DNA of 64,000 nucleotides, from the NCBI RefSeq assembly GCF_003966755.1, contig NZ_AP018005.1, positions 930,001-994,000 on the forward strand. Reading direction: 5' to 3'. Position 1 is the stretch's first letter, and the number at the start of each line of letters is the position of its first letter. The notes beneath the pieces were generated by a model. The model saw only the letters and a program-made list of their open reading frames with translations. It was not told the origin of the DNA and did not search any database. The stretch comes from Candidatus Rickettsiella viridis (GTDB lineage: Bacteria > Pseudomonadota > Gammaproteobacteria > Diplorickettsiales > Diplorickettsiaceae). Both the position numbers and the translations under genes were made by a program. This document shows, in pieces, positions 1-7,597 of this stretch.

Positions 1-448
1 TTACTTTATTTGAATCATCTTCGTCATAAGTTGCTAAAATAAAGGCATCTCTGTAATCACTGGGTGAAACTATTTTAAACTTTTCTGACTGCTTCGTGGT
101 AAAACGAATAATAAGAAATATCGTTTTCGTTTGTAACGTTTCAAAGTTGATTCCTACACCTACCTTAACTGGAATAGTGATATTCTGATGACAGGGAGAC
201 AAAAGTTCAATGTTATCTATATAAATTTCGCTTTTTTGTCCCTCCTGCACAAGCTGCGGACGAGTAACAATGCTGTCGCACGATACCATTTGATGGCTTA
301 CTCTAACCCTAACAATAGGCGTGAGTACCTCTGCTTGTGAATCCTTAATAAATAGTTTTAAACTGGACATGCTGTTAACTAATGAAAAAGAAAACAGTAC
401 CATGCCTATTAAAAATTTTGATAAGTTAACTGTTTTTTCGGGTGTCAA
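1..448 (-). CDS. Hypothetical secreted protein, 3' part outside window
   Basis: An uninterrupted minus-strand reading frame runs off the left edge of the window, so only the N-terminal ~149 residues are visible. A TTG start at 448 gives a short basic n-region followed by a hydrophobic stretch (residues ~11-26), which looks like a signal peptide or membrane anchor. An ATG at 403 is the alternative start. The exported part is beta-strand-like with alternating hydrophobic residues, including the motif SHQMVSCDSIV and a second Cys in LLSPCHQN. I do not recognise a family. It lies downstream of the coiled-coil genes on the same strand, with a 180-bp gap that contains a perfect hairpin. The plus-strand ORF over the same bases is a shadow. 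Confidence 0.5.
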   Translation of the reverse strand, partial: MTPEKTVNLSKFLIGMVLFSFSLVNSMSSLKLFIKDSQAEVLTPIVRVRVSHQMVSCDSIVTRPQLVQEGQKSEIYIDNIELLSPCHQNITIPVKVGVGINFETLQTKTIFLIIRFTTKQSEKFKIVSPSDYRDAFILATYDEDDSNKV

Positions 449-470
449 AGCCTATCCAGCCGGTGTAAAG

Positions 471-492
471 TGTGCCATGTTGGCATGGCACA
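471..492. repeat. Perfect 9-bp inverted repeat, possible terminator
   Basis: TGTGCCATG, loop TTGG, CATGGCACA, followed by TTTT on the plus strand. It lies between the coiled-coil gene and the truncated gene at the left edge. It could be a weak terminator or an operator-like palindrome. On the minus strand, the direction of the flanking genes, no U-tract follows. Confidence 0.4.
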
Positions 493-631
493 TTTTGCAG
501 GCGACATTGCTCCAAAACAAAAAAACGGCTTCCACGGAAAACTAAAAGTTCTGTACTAGATCAAATTTAATCTGACAGACAATATCTAGTTGCTGTTGAT
601 ATTATCAGGTAAATAATGTCTTTCTAGCATT

Positions 632-1552
632 TTACTTCTTTAAAAGCTTAATTGCTGCTTTTATTTGCCCTAGTAGTTTACTCAAACCCTCAGGCGGTTG
701 CTTCCCTTCTTCATCTAAAGATGCTTTCATCTCCTCAATTGGATCTAAAACCGCAACAACGCTGTCAGTAAAGGTGTGGACAGTATCCCGATAACCTTTA
801 TATTCAGCTTCTAAATTATCAAAAGCATCTTGGAGCTTACTTTGCTCCTTTTTACAAGCTTCTTTAAGCGCATTTTCTAAACTTTCTTTTTCCTGTTTAC
901 ACTTGTTATCAAGTTCTTTTTGTAGCTCATCCTTTTCTTTTTTACAAGCTTCTTTAAGCGCATTTTCTAAACTTTCTTTTTCCTGTTTACACTTGTTATC
1001 AAGCTCTTTTTGTAGCTCATCCTTTTCTTTTTTACAAGCTTCTTTAAGTGCATTTTCTAAACTTTCTTTTTCCTGTTTACACTTGTTATCAAGTTCTTTT
1101 TGTAGCTCATCCTTTTCTTTTTTACAAGCTTCTTTAAGTGCATTTTCTAAACTTTCTTTTTCCTGTTTACACTTGTTATCAAGTTCTTTTTGTAGCTCAT
1201 CCTTTTCTTTTTTACAATATTTTTTAAGTTCATTTTCTAACTCCTCTTTTTCTTTTTTACATTTATCCCTCAGTGCATTTTCTAAACTTTCCTTATCCTT
1301 TCTACATTGTTTTTTTAGCGCTTCCTCTAAATCTTCTTTTTCTCTTTTACATTTTTTTTCTAAATCATCCTCTAGTTCCAATTTTTCTTCTTTGCATTGC
1401 TTTCTTAATTCGTCTCTGAGTAATTCTTTTTCTTTTTTACATTTATCCCATTTTTCTTTATAATCTTCAATATATTTTTCAAGCCTTGAACGCGCATCGT
1501 TACAATCTTCTATTGCATTTTCAATTTTTTCAACGTTATCCATAGTTACCAT
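632..1552 (-). CDS. Cys-periodic coiled-coil protein, 306 aa
   Basis: A cytoplasmic-looking protein with no signal peptide, almost wholly charged coiled coil from residue ~20 to ~240. Cysteine recurs every 15 residues exactly, each time as C-(K/R)-x-(E/D)-K, with Leu at +7 and +11. This is a pentadecad spacing rather than heptads. The middle is built from near-identical 30-residue units. The last ~65 residues form a separate domain (FDNLEAEYKGYRDTVHTF ... LLGQIKAAIKLLKK) that recurs at the C-terminus of the 193-aa protein encoded at 2128-2709, so the two are paralogues with different rods. The function is unknown. A structural or filament-forming role, or a secreted effector, are guesses from the architecture only. 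The Ser/Phe-rich antisense ORF at 903-1463 is a shadow. Confidence 0.75.
   Translation of the reverse strand: MVTMDNVEKIENAIEDCNDARSRLEKYIEDYKEKWDKCKKEKELLRDELRKQCKEEKLELEDDLEKKCKREKEDLEEALKKQCRKDKESLENALRDKCKKEKEELENELKKYCKKEKDELQKELDNKCKQEKESLENALKEACKKEKDELQKELDNKCKQEKESLENALKEACKKEKDELQKELDNKCKQEKESLENALKEACKKEKDELQKELDNKCKQEKESLENALKEACKKEQSKLQDAFDNLEAEYKGYRDTVHTFTDSVVAVLDPIEEMKASLDEEGKQPPEGLSKLLGQIKAAIKLLKK
852..1216. repeat. Four 90-bp in-frame tandem repeats
   Basis: The block beginning tttacaagcttctttaag recurs at 851, 941, 1031 and 1121, i.e. with a 90-bp period. Copies differ only by scattered single bases (such as aagttc/aagctc and agcg/agtg). Each encodes two 15-residue Cys-led coiled-coil units. 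Outside this block the same protein repeat continues but the DNA is diverged, so the 90-bp units look recently amplified. Confidence 0.9.
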
Positions 1553-1594
1553 ATTTAATATTCCTTATTTTTAATTGATTTTTTTTAAAAAAAC

Positions 1595-2044
1595 TTAAGG
1601 AATAACCTCAGTTTTTGCACCATTTAATGCTTCAATCGTAAGCACTAAGGACTCTCTTTCTTCAGTTAATAAACTGATACGATCATAATTAATCAGCATA
1701 TTTAAATATTGAACACCTATTACTAAGGCTTTAAACTTTGCAACTATTCGGAATAAATATTTTTTATCCAAAATACGCGGCATTAAGTTGAATTCCTCTA
1801 ATGTAAAGGATCGAGTTTCTATTATAGATTTGCTACTTTCACGTTCTTCAATAATATTACTGATTAAAAGATTGCTTGGATCAATAGTGATTCTTCTCAT
1901 ACCAAAAGAACAAGTATTGTTTTTAATGCAAATAATAACATCCACTTCTGAATGTAAGTGCATTTTTTCTGGCAGTCCACTTATTATTTCAGCAGTTAAA
2001 AAATCTTCTCTATGCTTAGCTAGAGTGGTATTTCTATTATTCAT
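1595..2044 (-). CDS. Hypothetical protein, 149 aa
   Basis: An ATG-started ORF lying between the two coiled-coil genes on the same strand, with a 42-bp gap to the downstream one. There is no signal peptide. The protein mixes beta-like and helical segments, with the motif KNNTCSFGMRRITIDPSN in the middle and a charged helical C-terminus (LLTEERESLVLTIEALNG). I do not recognise the fold. Overall size and the RI-x-I-DPSNLLISNI stretch recall small beta-barrel PilZ-like domains, but the RxxxR signature is not present, so I do not assign it. It may work with the coiled-coil pair because it is sandwiched between them. Confidence 0.6.
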   Translation of the reverse strand: MNNRNTTLAKHREDFLTAEIISGLPEKMHLHSEVDVIICIKNNTCSFGMRRITIDPSNLLISNIIEERESSKSIIETRSFTLEEFNLMPRILDKKYLFRIVAKFKALVIGVQYLNMLINYDRISLLTEERESLVLTIEALNGAKTEVIP

Positions 2045-2127
2045 AATTATACTAAAATTAGCCTCTATAAAATTTTTTATAAAAAGTAGTTAATAAAATT
2101 AATATTTTAATTGTAAAAAAATTTATC

Positions 2128-2709
2128 TTATTTACTTAAAAGCTTAATCGTTGCTTTTATATTACCTAACAGCTTGTTTAAATCTTTAGGTGCTTTCTCT
2201 CCTAAGGCTGTTTTCATCTCTTCCACAGGCCCTAAAAGAGTAGAAACGCCTTTAGTGAAATCATTAACGGTTTTTTGATACCCCTCATATTCAGAATCTA
2301 AACTGTCATATTTTTCCTGGCATTCTCTCTTATCTTTCTCACATTTTTTTAATTTAATTTCACAATCATCTAATTTAGCATTACAGTCTTTTTTATCTTT
2401 CTCACACTGATCTAGTTTTTCTTTACATTCTTTATTTTTTTTCTCACATTCCTCTAATTTTTCTTTACAATCTTTTTTATCCTTCTCGCATTGATCTAAC
2501 TTTTCTTTACAGTCTTTTTTATCTTTCTCACACTGATCTAACTTTTCTTTACAGTCTTTTTTATCTTTTTCACACTGATCTAGTTTTTCCTTGCATTCTT
2601 TCTTATCTTTCTCACATTGCTTCTTTTCTTCCTCACATTCTTTTAAAATATCTTCACACTCTTTTTCTTCGCCCCAAATATGGGACCAATCGTCTCTACC
2701 GCGTGCCAT
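2128..2709 (-). CDS. Cys-heptad coiled-coil protein, 193 aa
   Basis: Paralogue of the 306-aa coiled-coil protein downstream on the same strand. A short N-terminus (MARGRDDWSHIWGEEKECE) leads into a rod of 14-residue units of the type CEKDKKDCKEKLDQ, giving a cysteine every 7 residues, one per heptad, from residue ~18 to ~125. The C-terminal ~60 residues (YDSLDSEYEGYQKTV ... LLGNIKATIKLLSK) match the C-terminal domain of the larger paralogue. The rods are not alignable in register (7- versus 15-residue cysteine spacing), so the conserved part is the tail domain. No export signal is visible. In the reducing cytosol the cysteines would be thiols; after export or release they could form interchain disulfides. 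That last point is inference. Confidence 0.75.
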   Translation of the reverse strand: MARGRDDWSHIWGEEKECEDILKECEEEKKQCEKDKKECKEKLDQCEKDKKDCKEKLDQCEKDKKDCKEKLDQCEKDKKDCKEKLEECEKKNKECKEKLDQCEKDKKDCNAKLDDCEIKLKKCEKDKRECQEKYDSLDSEYEGYQKTVNDFTKGVSTLLGPVEEMKTALGEKAPKDLNKLLGNIKATIKLLSK

Positions 2710-2801
2710 ATTATTATTCCTTAATTAAAAATTAATAATTTTTTATATCTATACCTTCGTATTAGGCTAAAATTTAATGATTGAGCAAATAATTTTCTGT
2801 C

Positions 2802-3028
2802 TCAGCATAGTAAATAAATTGAGCTTTGGTCATTATAAGCAATCGCCACATCATCAATAGCTTCTGTAATAAAAGAACTTTCGCCTTCTTTTACTAGATG
2901 TTCTTTAACGGTTTCGATCTTCGATTGAATATTATCCTCTCTATTCCGTGCAAACCCTTCATTATGGGGGCAGCATCAAAAAATTGACTGCTCGGTTCTA
3001 AATTAATTATTTTATTTTCTAAGTCCAT
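2802..3028 (-). pseudogene. Decayed copy of the adjacent 637-aa protein gene
   Basis: An ATG at 3028 starts MDLENKIINLEPSSQ, nearly identical to the start of the neighbouring 637-aa protein (METENKIINLEPSSQ). After this the frame runs to a stop at 2894. Another frame then carries VKEHLVKEGESSFITEAIDD, which aligns with residues ~170-195 of the neighbour (the ESELTKEYPVESSTSSYISD region), and stops at 2802. The remnant therefore has lost most of the N-terminal domain, is frameshifted and lacks the C-terminus. It is a partial duplication in decay. Confidence 0.7.
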
Positions 3029-3066
3029 TATTTCATTCCTTTTTTTATTAATTGTATTTAAAAATT

Positions 3067-4980
3067 TTATATATATTTCCTTAAATCCGCATAAATAAAG
3101 GTGCTCTTCAAGTAGTCTTCATCTGAGTCTGTTAAAACAAAGTAAATGAGTCCGTCAAAATAAATGACTTGAAGACTGTTATAATCTGCCATATTTCCAG
3201 CTTCGACGCTTTTAATTATCTCAGTAGGAACAAATGATTTTTTCACGACTTGCTTAGACGTGTCATAAATATAATAACGACCTTTTTTGTTACTTTTTTC
3301 TCCTGCAAATATATTCATAGGAAAAATAAAAATATTTTGCCCTACTTGGCAACTGCGATAGTCTTTAGAATTAACCGATGTAAGTAGTTCATGGTTTTCA
3401 GGTAAGAGCGGTTTTGAAGTATTAGCCATATTAGTAGTAAAATAGTAAGTGTTATCACTGCTTCTTTTCACTTCACTCAGTTCAATTGCCGCAAGCTCTG
3501 AATCTTCGCTAAGTCCTCCTATCACATAGGTTTTATTATCTGGTAACACTTCTATAATAGGATTATTTCTCTGACCTATTACTTTTTTTACCTGGGTCGT
3601 TACCGTTACAGTTTTAGGTACCTTTATAGTTTTAGTTATAGGGGTAGTGATAGTCGTAGGCGGAGGTGTATCCTCTCTTTGATTTATCCAACCATGGCCA
3701 CATGTAGTATGGCTCCACGCATGCCTGCCTGCTCTCAAAACCTGTCCTGCAGGAACATGAAAAGTTTTATATGCCGCAGGTCTCGTACCCCAGGCCGGAA
3801 AATGCGCTTTTATTGTTGTTCCTCCATTTTGATCAGTACTATCTATCGAAAAATTATAGTACCAACTTCCATTTTGATAAGAACCTGTTTGCTTATCAGA
3901 AGATAGTAAACAATTTCCCGATTCATCCCTAATAAGACAACGCACGGCGGGTTTAGTCTCTATTTTATTCTCTACTATAGTCTTTACTTCATTCTCTACT
4001 TTAGTTTCTGTTTTATTCTCCATTTTATAAATGGAGCCACCCCCTATTAAAACATCAGCATTCCCCATAAGAGCAAGCGTTGTCGCTTCAGACACTTGTG
4101 TTTCATTCGCATAGAGCTTTTTTAAAGTATTTGGAAAAGAAGATACGCTATGATCAAATAATACAGAAAGCACATGCTTGGAATTTGCAATATAGAAAGT
4201 CACTTTATTTTCGCCTAACATCGAAAAAATAGTATTAGAAGAAGTTTTATACTTATCGTTGTTGTTTAATATTGGTATATTTTTTGGCTTGTTAAATTTT
4301 AGTTCACCAAACTGAAAATTATAGACACCAAAATAAAATTTTTTGCCGGATTCATTTTTATATAACAAAAGTAAACTGTTACTATTCTCACCACCATCAA
4401 TTAACGCAATATTTTCAACCATATCTGAAATGTAAGAAGAAGTACTGCTTTCAACGGGATATTCCTTAGTTAATTCACTTTCCCATTTGATAACAGTTTC
4501 TTTATCTACGGCAAAATCGGCAGGAGCCGCCTGTGGGGCTGTCAGTGCGGCGAGATCTAAATCTGCTCTTTCGTCATCGTTGCTGGGCGGCAAAATTAAC
4601 TGTAATTCTAATTGCTCTCCTTCATCTTCAGAACAGGCTTGTACGTGATCCCAATAGCCAATTAACACTCTATTATCTTCTGGCCGAGCACGATAATATA
4701 AACCAATTTCTTTTATCTTTCCGGCATATGAATCTGGCACTGTTATTTTAAATTGATAAACCTTATCCCCTTTTCCCGGTATAAATTGCATCTCATCTAA
4801 ACCCACAAAAAATAATTCAGCCGCAAGTTCAGCGGGATTTGAGGTATCTTTAGCTACGCCATCACCTAAACCTATCTGCAAATTCTTTAGCTTTACGCCA
4901 CCTTTTATTAGGCACTGTCGCTGTGCTGAAGAAATTTGACTGCTTGGTTCTAAATTAATTATTTTATTTTCTGTTTCCAT
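3067..4980 (-). CDS. Modular protein of unknown function, 637 aa
   Basis: Four parts are visible. Residues 1-145 form a beta-rich N-terminal domain with the phrase AGKIKEIGLYYRARPEDN, of the kind seen in phage-tail-fibre-like N-domains. Residues ~160-320 resemble propeller-like strands (KKFYFGVYNFQFGELKF, KVTFYIANSKHVLSVLF). Residues ~325-445 hold a KTETKVENEVKT-type repeat and a Cys/Trp/His-containing insert (HAWSHTTCGHGWINQ). Next comes a Thr/Pro/Val linker around residue 455, and a C-terminal domain with YVIGGLSEDSELAAIEL and a second set of strands. There is no signal peptide. The Thr/Pro linker and modular build suggest a surface or secreted protein, possibly a phage-derived fibre or an effector. 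The function is unknown. The gene is divergent from the crystallin-like gene, with a decayed copy of itself downstream. Confidence 0.65.
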   Translation of the reverse strand: METENKIINLEPSSQISSAQRQCLIKGGVKLKNLQIGLGDGVAKDTSNPAELAAELFFVGLDEMQFIPGKGDKVYQFKITVPDSYAGKIKEIGLYYRARPEDNRVLIGYWDHVQACSEDEGEQLELQLILPPSNDDERADLDLAALTAPQAAPADFAVDKETVIKWESELTKEYPVESSTSSYISDMVENIALIDGGENSNSLLLLYKNESGKKFYFGVYNFQFGELKFNKPKNIPILNNNDKYKTSSNTIFSMLGENKVTFYIANSKHVLSVLFDHSVSSFPNTLKKLYANETQVSEATTLALMGNADVLIGGGSIYKMENKTETKVENEVKTIVENKIETKPAVRCLIRDESGNCLLSSDKQTGSYQNGSWYYNFSIDSTDQNGGTTIKAHFPAWGTRPAAYKTFHVPAGQVLRAGRHAWSHTTCGHGWINQREDTPPPTTITTPITKTIKVPKTVTVTTQVKKVIGQRNNPIIEVLPDNKTYVIGGLSEDSELAAIELSEVKRSSDNTYYFTTNMANTSKPLLPENHELLTSVNSKDYRSCQVGQNIFIFPMNIFAGEKSNKKGRYYIYDTSKQVVKKSFVPTEIIKSVEAGNMADYNSLQVIYFDGLIYFVLTDSDEDYLKSTFIYADLRKYI

Positions 4981-5400
4981 ATTTTAATTCCCTATTTTTA
5001 ATGTTGAAAATTAAATAAATTTTTATTGCTTATTTTAAACTCACGTTTCGTCGGTTTTGAAATCATATTGACAATTTTCTCTATTTAATGACCTAATCGT
5101 TTATAAATCCACTATAACGAAAAATTTTATACATTCCATAAAAATCTATATCTGGACAAAAGATTAATTTATTATTCAACGTTTTATATAAACAATAAAG
5201 CTAATTAGGTGGCCACCTAAAAACTTACTATACTTTATGGGTTTTTATTGCTTAAGTTTGTCATGCAGGTAAAAACATAAAAAAATGGATTAAATCTAAA
5301 TTTAGTTTTTAACAACAAAACTTTGATTTTGCTTCTAGCACATAATATTTTTGTTAAACTCGTTATGTACGGTTGTTATTAAACATAAACGGAGTAAAGA
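4981..5400. other. AT-rich divergent intergenic region
   Basis: 420 bp between two divergent genes. It must hold both promoters. I see many A/T-rich -10-like hexamers but cannot single one out with a well-spaced -35 box. I see no ORF, repeat or RNA gene here. A clear ribosome binding site (GGAGT) lies 8 bases before the plus-strand gene at 5401. Confidence 0.4.
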
Positions 5401-6060
5401 ATGAATCATAAAAAAAGTCATTGTTCACAAGGAATTTCTTTCACAGAAATACATTTGCTAATGGAAAATATGCTAAACAAATTAGAAAAAAATGCATTAA
5501 ATGAAAAAAATACTATTCTAAGCGAAAAAGTAAAAACGCTTAAATTAAAGAAATTAGAAGAAAGGATACTGCTCAATAATAAAAAAAATGCAGAATTATT
5601 AGAAAATAATATTACGAAAAAATTAGATTTATTTATAAATAATCACAGATTAGAGCACATTCTTAATAAACCTAATTACACTAATTTGTATCTCTTAATG
5701 AAAGAGCCAGAACCAAAAAAACAAATAGAGCCTGCACTTTCTTTACCTAAGAATGACTTAGCAAGCAACGAAATTATATTTTATTCTGAAAAAGAATTTT
5801 CCGGTTTAAGCTTTAAATATCGAATAGGCGACAAAGTTAATTTTACAAATGGCCCTCACCCTCTTAATGATCTATTTAAATCAGCAAAATTAGGTTCGTA
5901 TTGTAAAGTTACCTTATACGAAGATGGTGATTATGTGGGAAAAAACTATGATATTATTACGGATACCGCAAATATACAGTTAGATCATGGAGGAATTTCA
6001 TCTTTTATTGTTGATTATAAAGAAGATAAACCTACACAGGATAAAGCTCAGGTAGATTAA
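5401..6060 (+). CDS. Coiled-coil protein with beta/gamma-crystallin-like domain, 219 aa
   Basis: The N-terminal ~110 residues are Lys/Glu/Asn-rich helix (MLNKLEKNALNEKN ...). The C-terminal ~90 residues read like one beta/gamma-crystallin domain: a first strand IIFYSEKEFSGLSFKYRIGD, then LNDLFKSAKLGSYCKVTLYE, DGDYVGKNYDI and a closing GGISSFIVDY. The paired [FY]-x-x-x-x-[FY]-x-G motif (FYSEKEFSG and LYEDGDYVG) is the family hallmark. Microbial members often bind calcium and are frequently secreted. No signal peptide is visible here. The start follows a good GGAGT site. The domain call is from pattern only, and its role is unknown. Confidence 0.65.
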   Translation: MNHKKSHCSQGISFTEIHLLMENMLNKLEKNALNEKNTILSEKVKTLKLKKLEERILLNNKKNAELLENNITKKLDLFINNHRLEHILNKPNYTNLYLLMKEPEPKKQIEPALSLPKNDLASNEIIFYSEKEFSGLSFKYRIGDKVNFTNGPHPLNDLFKSAKLGSYCKVTLYEDGDYVGKNYDIITDTANIQLDHGGISSFIVDYKEDKPTQDKAQVD

Positions 6061-6109
6061 ATACAAAACTCAGCATCCAGAAACATGTGAGTGAAATATG
6101 AAAGCAATG

Positions 6110-6141
6110 CTCTTGGAAAGATAAAAAAATCTTTCCAAGAG
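6110..6141 (+). terminator. Perfect 13-bp hairpin after crystallin-like gene
   Basis: CTCTTGGAAAGAT, loop AAAAAA, ATCTTTCCAAGAG, 50 bp after the stop codon of the plus-strand gene. The stem is strong but no U-tract follows, so it may be an mRNA 3'-end stabiliser rather than an intrinsic terminator. The rest of the gap to 6397 holds no recognisable feature. Confidence 0.5.
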
Positions 6142-6396
6142 ACTGCAGATCATCAGATATCTGGTCTCCAAAACTTAAAAATTAAATTTCGCACTGTGGA
6201 TAAAGCGCTTGTAAGCTGCTATAAATTTTTTAAAAACCCAGCCGTATTAACTTTTTAATCTAAGTAGCAATTTAAAAATCGCACCTTAGTGTAGTATTGC
6301 TAATTTAATCTTTATATAGTAAACAGCTATAATATTATTTGCTAACTGTTTATTATATTTAATTCATATTTAAAATAAAAAAGGAAATTTTACTTT

Positions 6397-7368
6397 ATGA
6401 ATCATATCACTAATAACAGTACGGTTAAATTTTTAAGTCGCATTGCGACTAGCGATTTTTACTTTGAAAACGAAACGGATGTAACACAGATAGGTTTATA
6501 TTATGATGGGAATACCAACCTTTATTTTTTATTTATATCCCCTAGCTCTTTAAATTTATTTATGATTCGCTTTAACATCAATGAAGCTAAATGGTATCTG
6601 AATAAACTTGAAAAGTTTACACAAAAATCTGATCGTTACCAGGCGGTGGCGGCATTCTCAAATCAAGATAAAATAATCTGGTATATTTTAACCGATGAAT
6701 TAAAAATTAAGTTAGAGATTTTTCACAAGGATTTTAAAGTAGAAATTAATCGATATACAGGTAATCATCTTTATCGCCGTTCAACTTTGTTCTTGATTGA
6801 TGGGCTTCCTTGTTCTATCGGTGGAGGAGATGATAAACAGAAAAGTTTTACGTACCAAGATTCTTATTATGCTGATAATTTTATTCAATATGCGCGTGAA
6901 AATCCTTTCGTATGTAAATTGCTTGATCATCTTTACCTGTTGGGAGGAAATCTAGATAATGCTAATTTAGTTGAGCATATTAAACTTCCCAATTACCATT
7001 CAGTTGATAAAAACACTTCTTCATCCTATAACAGAGACTGGGAAAAGGTACAGTATTATTCAGAAAGAAGTACTTTTGATAGTTCATTCGACTTAAAACT
7101 AAACGTATTAACAGACACCGCTTGTGTGGTAAAAACTAAAATTAACCTATTTAGGCCCGATAGTTTTGTGAACAACTACTTTTATAGTTATGATGTTTTA
7201 ACAAATACTTGGGCAAATAGAAGGATAGTTAGTAATATAGCTAATTTGCCACTGAAAGAAGAGAAAGTAAGTTTTAAAGCGATTAATATAGGCGATCACA
7301 TTTATATTGCTAGTTTTGACAAACTAAATGATGAAGGGCTAAAAATTTCATTGTTTAACCTTCTCTAA
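6397..7368 (+). CDS. Hypothetical propeller-like protein, 323 aa
   Basis: The start is preceded by AAAAAAGGAAATTTTACTTT, a recognisable SD (AAGGAAA). The protein is rich in aromatic beta-strand segments, with a glycine pair before possible blades (PCSIGGGDDKQKSF, LYLLGGNLDNANL) and a Kelch-like closing segment YFYSYDVLTNTWANRRIV. The C-terminus IGDHIYIASFDKLNDEG echoes the C-terminal segments of the 637-aa protein (VGQNIFIFPMNIFAGE), so the two may be distant relatives. There is no signal peptide and no catalytic motif that I can see. It is in the accessory island and followed by a strong hairpin. Confidence 0.6.
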   Translation: MNHITNNSTVKFLSRIATSDFYFENETDVTQIGLYYDGNTNLYFLFISPSSLNLFMIRFNINEAKWYLNKLEKFTQKSDRYQAVAAFSNQDKIIWYILTDELKIKLEIFHKDFKVEINRYTGNHLYRRSTLFLIDGLPCSIGGGDDKQKSFTYQDSYYADNFIQYARENPFVCKLLDHLYLLGGNLDNANLVEHIKLPNYHSVDKNTSSSYNRDWEKVQYYSERSTFDSSFDLKLNVLTDTACVVKTKINLFRPDSFVNNYFYSYDVLTNTWANRRIVSNIANLPLKEEKVSFKAINIGDHIYIASFDKLNDEGLKISLFNLL

Positions 7369-7406
7369 TTTAATCATTCGTATGAATTGCCAAAGATATA
7401 GCCATT

Positions 7407-7450
7407 ACACTTTAAAATGCAGTTTAGCATTTTAAAGTGTTTCATTCTTT
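7407..7450 (+). terminator. 14-bp hairpin terminator
   Basis: ACACTTTAAAATGC, loop AGTTTA, GCATTTTAAAGTGT, followed by TTCATTCTTT, just downstream of the 323-aa gene. The core TTTAAAATGC/GCATTTTAAA also occurs as a hairpin inside the giant gene at ~8334-8359, so this may also be a small palindromic repeat. Confidence 0.6.
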
Positions 7451-7597
7451 ACCTGGGCCAGTCCTGTGATCGGTTACACCGCCGATGCTGCCTCACGTTT
7501 AATATGTTCTAGTCTAATAAATGATGATCTTGCAACGTTTTATCTAATCGTTACCCAGCTGACCTTGTGCTTGGTAATTTATCCTATTTTGCGCTAA
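7436..7597 (+). pseudogene. Possible C-terminal remnant of a membrane transporter
   Basis: A 53-codon open frame without a credible start encodes FTWASPVIGYTADAAS followed by a hydrophobic segment (FYLIVTQLTLCLVIYPILR) and a stop. It is richer in G+C than the neighbouring genes and reads like the last helix of a membrane protein. It overlaps the 3' end of the giant minus-strand gene by 14 bp. I cannot name the family; the call is tentative. Confidence 0.25.

Noticed and set aside
321-545. 74-aa plus-strand ORF
   Set aside because: Overlaps the better minus-strand secreted-protein frame and contains the hairpin; no family, no SD.
852-1216. Possible CRISPR array
   Set aside because: The 90-bp units are contiguous and in frame with a coding sequence; there are no spacers.
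903-1463. 186-aa Ser/Phe/Leu-rich plus-strand ORF
   Set aside because: Exact antisense of the repetitive coiled-coil gene; its composition is the reverse complement of Lys/Glu codons and it has no SD.
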